From a bacterium (GTDB taxonomy: Bacteria; Auribacterota; JABMQX01): a stretch of 7,480 nt of DNA. Both the position numbers and the translations under genes were made by a program. Where the stretch lies: contig JABMQX010000187.1 of the NCBI GenBank assembly GCA_013203085.1, forward strand, positions 1 through 7,480, given 5' to 3'. Below the pieces are notes generated by a model. The model worked only from the letters and a program-made list of their open reading frames with translations, was not told the DNA's origin and made no database searches. Positions 7,145 to 7,480 of the stretch are shown here, piece by piece (position 1 is the stretch's first letter; each line of letters starts with the position of its first letter).

Positions 7145-7480
7145 ATGAACGACATCTACCCTGAGGGGACATGCGAAGCGGGCTATTGCGGCCTTCGGGA
7201 ATCCCAACGCCCGGCGCATGCGGGGCCGAACAAACGACTTCGGCACACCGAACTCCCGTGGATCGAGGGGATGGTGGACACGGCCGTGGGTGAGGTTCCC
7301 CGCGTGAGCACCGTGTTGCGCTTCTCCGACCGGCTCGGTGCCTGGAAAGCCCGATGGCGGATGGGCCGAATGCACTACCGTGTGGAACCCGGATTGTATG
7401 CCGTTGGATGCCCGACGCCGGATTCGCCGGTGTTCGTGTCCGCAAACTACAAAATGAGTTTCGACCGGCTTCGCTCACAA
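7145..7480 (+). CDS. hgcA: Mercury-methylating corrinoid protein HgcA, N-terminal 112 residues (runs off the window)
   Basis: The first 112 codons are open to the right edge. After an N-terminal stretch of about 50 residues the protein reads VPRVSTVLRFSDRLGAWKAR, then GRMHYRVEPGLYAVG and SPVFVSANYKMSFDRLR. This run matches, from memory, the start of the corrinoid-binding domain of HgcA and related corrinoid iron-sulfur proteins. HgcA transfers a methyl group from cob(III)alamin to Hg(II), forming methylmercury in anaerobes; HgcB, a ferredoxin, reduces the corrinoid. In the family a membrane-embedded C-terminal domain follows the soluble domain. The diagnostic cap helix N-V/I-W-C-A-A-G-K should lie about 20-25 residues past the edge and cannot be checked. 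The N-terminal stretch contains Cys10 and Cys15. The main alternative is an HgcA-like paralog or the gamma subunit of CO dehydrogenase/acetyl-CoA synthase; the upstream ArsR-like gene favours HgcA. Confidence 0.82.
   Translation, partial: MNDIYPEGTCEAGYCGLRESQRPAHAGPNKRLRHTELPWIEGMVDTAVGEVPRVSTVLRFSDRLGAWKARWRMGRMHYRVEPGLYAVGCPTPDSPVFVSANYKMSFDRLRSQ

Noticed and set aside
7011..7478. 155-residue minus-strand frame at the right edge
   Set aside because: It is antisense to the HgcA-like gene, whose plus-strand translation matches a conserved family and has a good ribosome site.
7145..7480. Gamma subunit of CO dehydrogenase/acetyl-CoA synthase (AcsC/CdhD)
   Set aside because: It shares the corrinoid domain, but the N-terminal wording and the ArsR-like neighbour fit HgcA better. 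Not fully excluded without the cap helix.

Overview
The window is bacterial, with moderate to fairly high GC, Shine-Dalgarno-led or near-leaderless starts and sigma70-type promoter boxes. It carries four complete protein genes and two cut by the window edges. From left to right: a secreted GH35 beta-galactosidase (minus strand, C-terminus beyond the left edge); DNA polymerase IV, dinB (plus); endonuclease III, nth (minus, convergent with dinB); a large polytopic membrane protein with a spermidine-synthase/SAM-methyltransferase-like core (minus, just upstream of nth and probably co-transcribed with it); a cysteine-rich ArsR-type regulator (plus, divergent from the membrane protein gene); and the first 112 codons of a corrinoid protein that I read as HgcA, the mercury-methylating methyltransferase (plus, running off the right edge).

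The most important content is at the right end. The arsR-like gene has a strong promoter, ends 55 nt before the corrinoid gene and has no visible terminator, so the two look like one transcript. An ArsR-like regulator directly upstream of hgcA is an arrangement known from some mercury methylators. The motif that would settle the HgcA call (N-V/I-W-C-A-A-G-K, with the cobalt-coordinating Cys) should start a few dozen residues past the edge. The call therefore rests on the conserved N-terminal segment and the neighbour. HgcB, the ferredoxin partner, would be expected downstream, outside the window.

The other genes are housekeeping or carbohydrate functions with no visible link to mercury. dinB and nth are both DNA-repair or damage-tolerance genes but are transcribed towards each other. 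A secreted plant-type GH35 enzyme suggests a heterotroph that degrades galactose-containing polysaccharides. That, together with hgcA and the membrane-bound SpeE-like protein, would fit an anaerobic fermenter such as those in the PVC group or uncultured sediment phyla. The sequence does not fix the phylum.

No stretch without a gene exceeds 300 bases. The three main gaps are 1698-1931 (divergent, dinB promoter), 3117-3322 (convergent, two stem-loops) and 6510-6750 (divergent, promoters in both directions). I see no tRNA, rRNA, CRISPR, insertion sequence or riboswitch.
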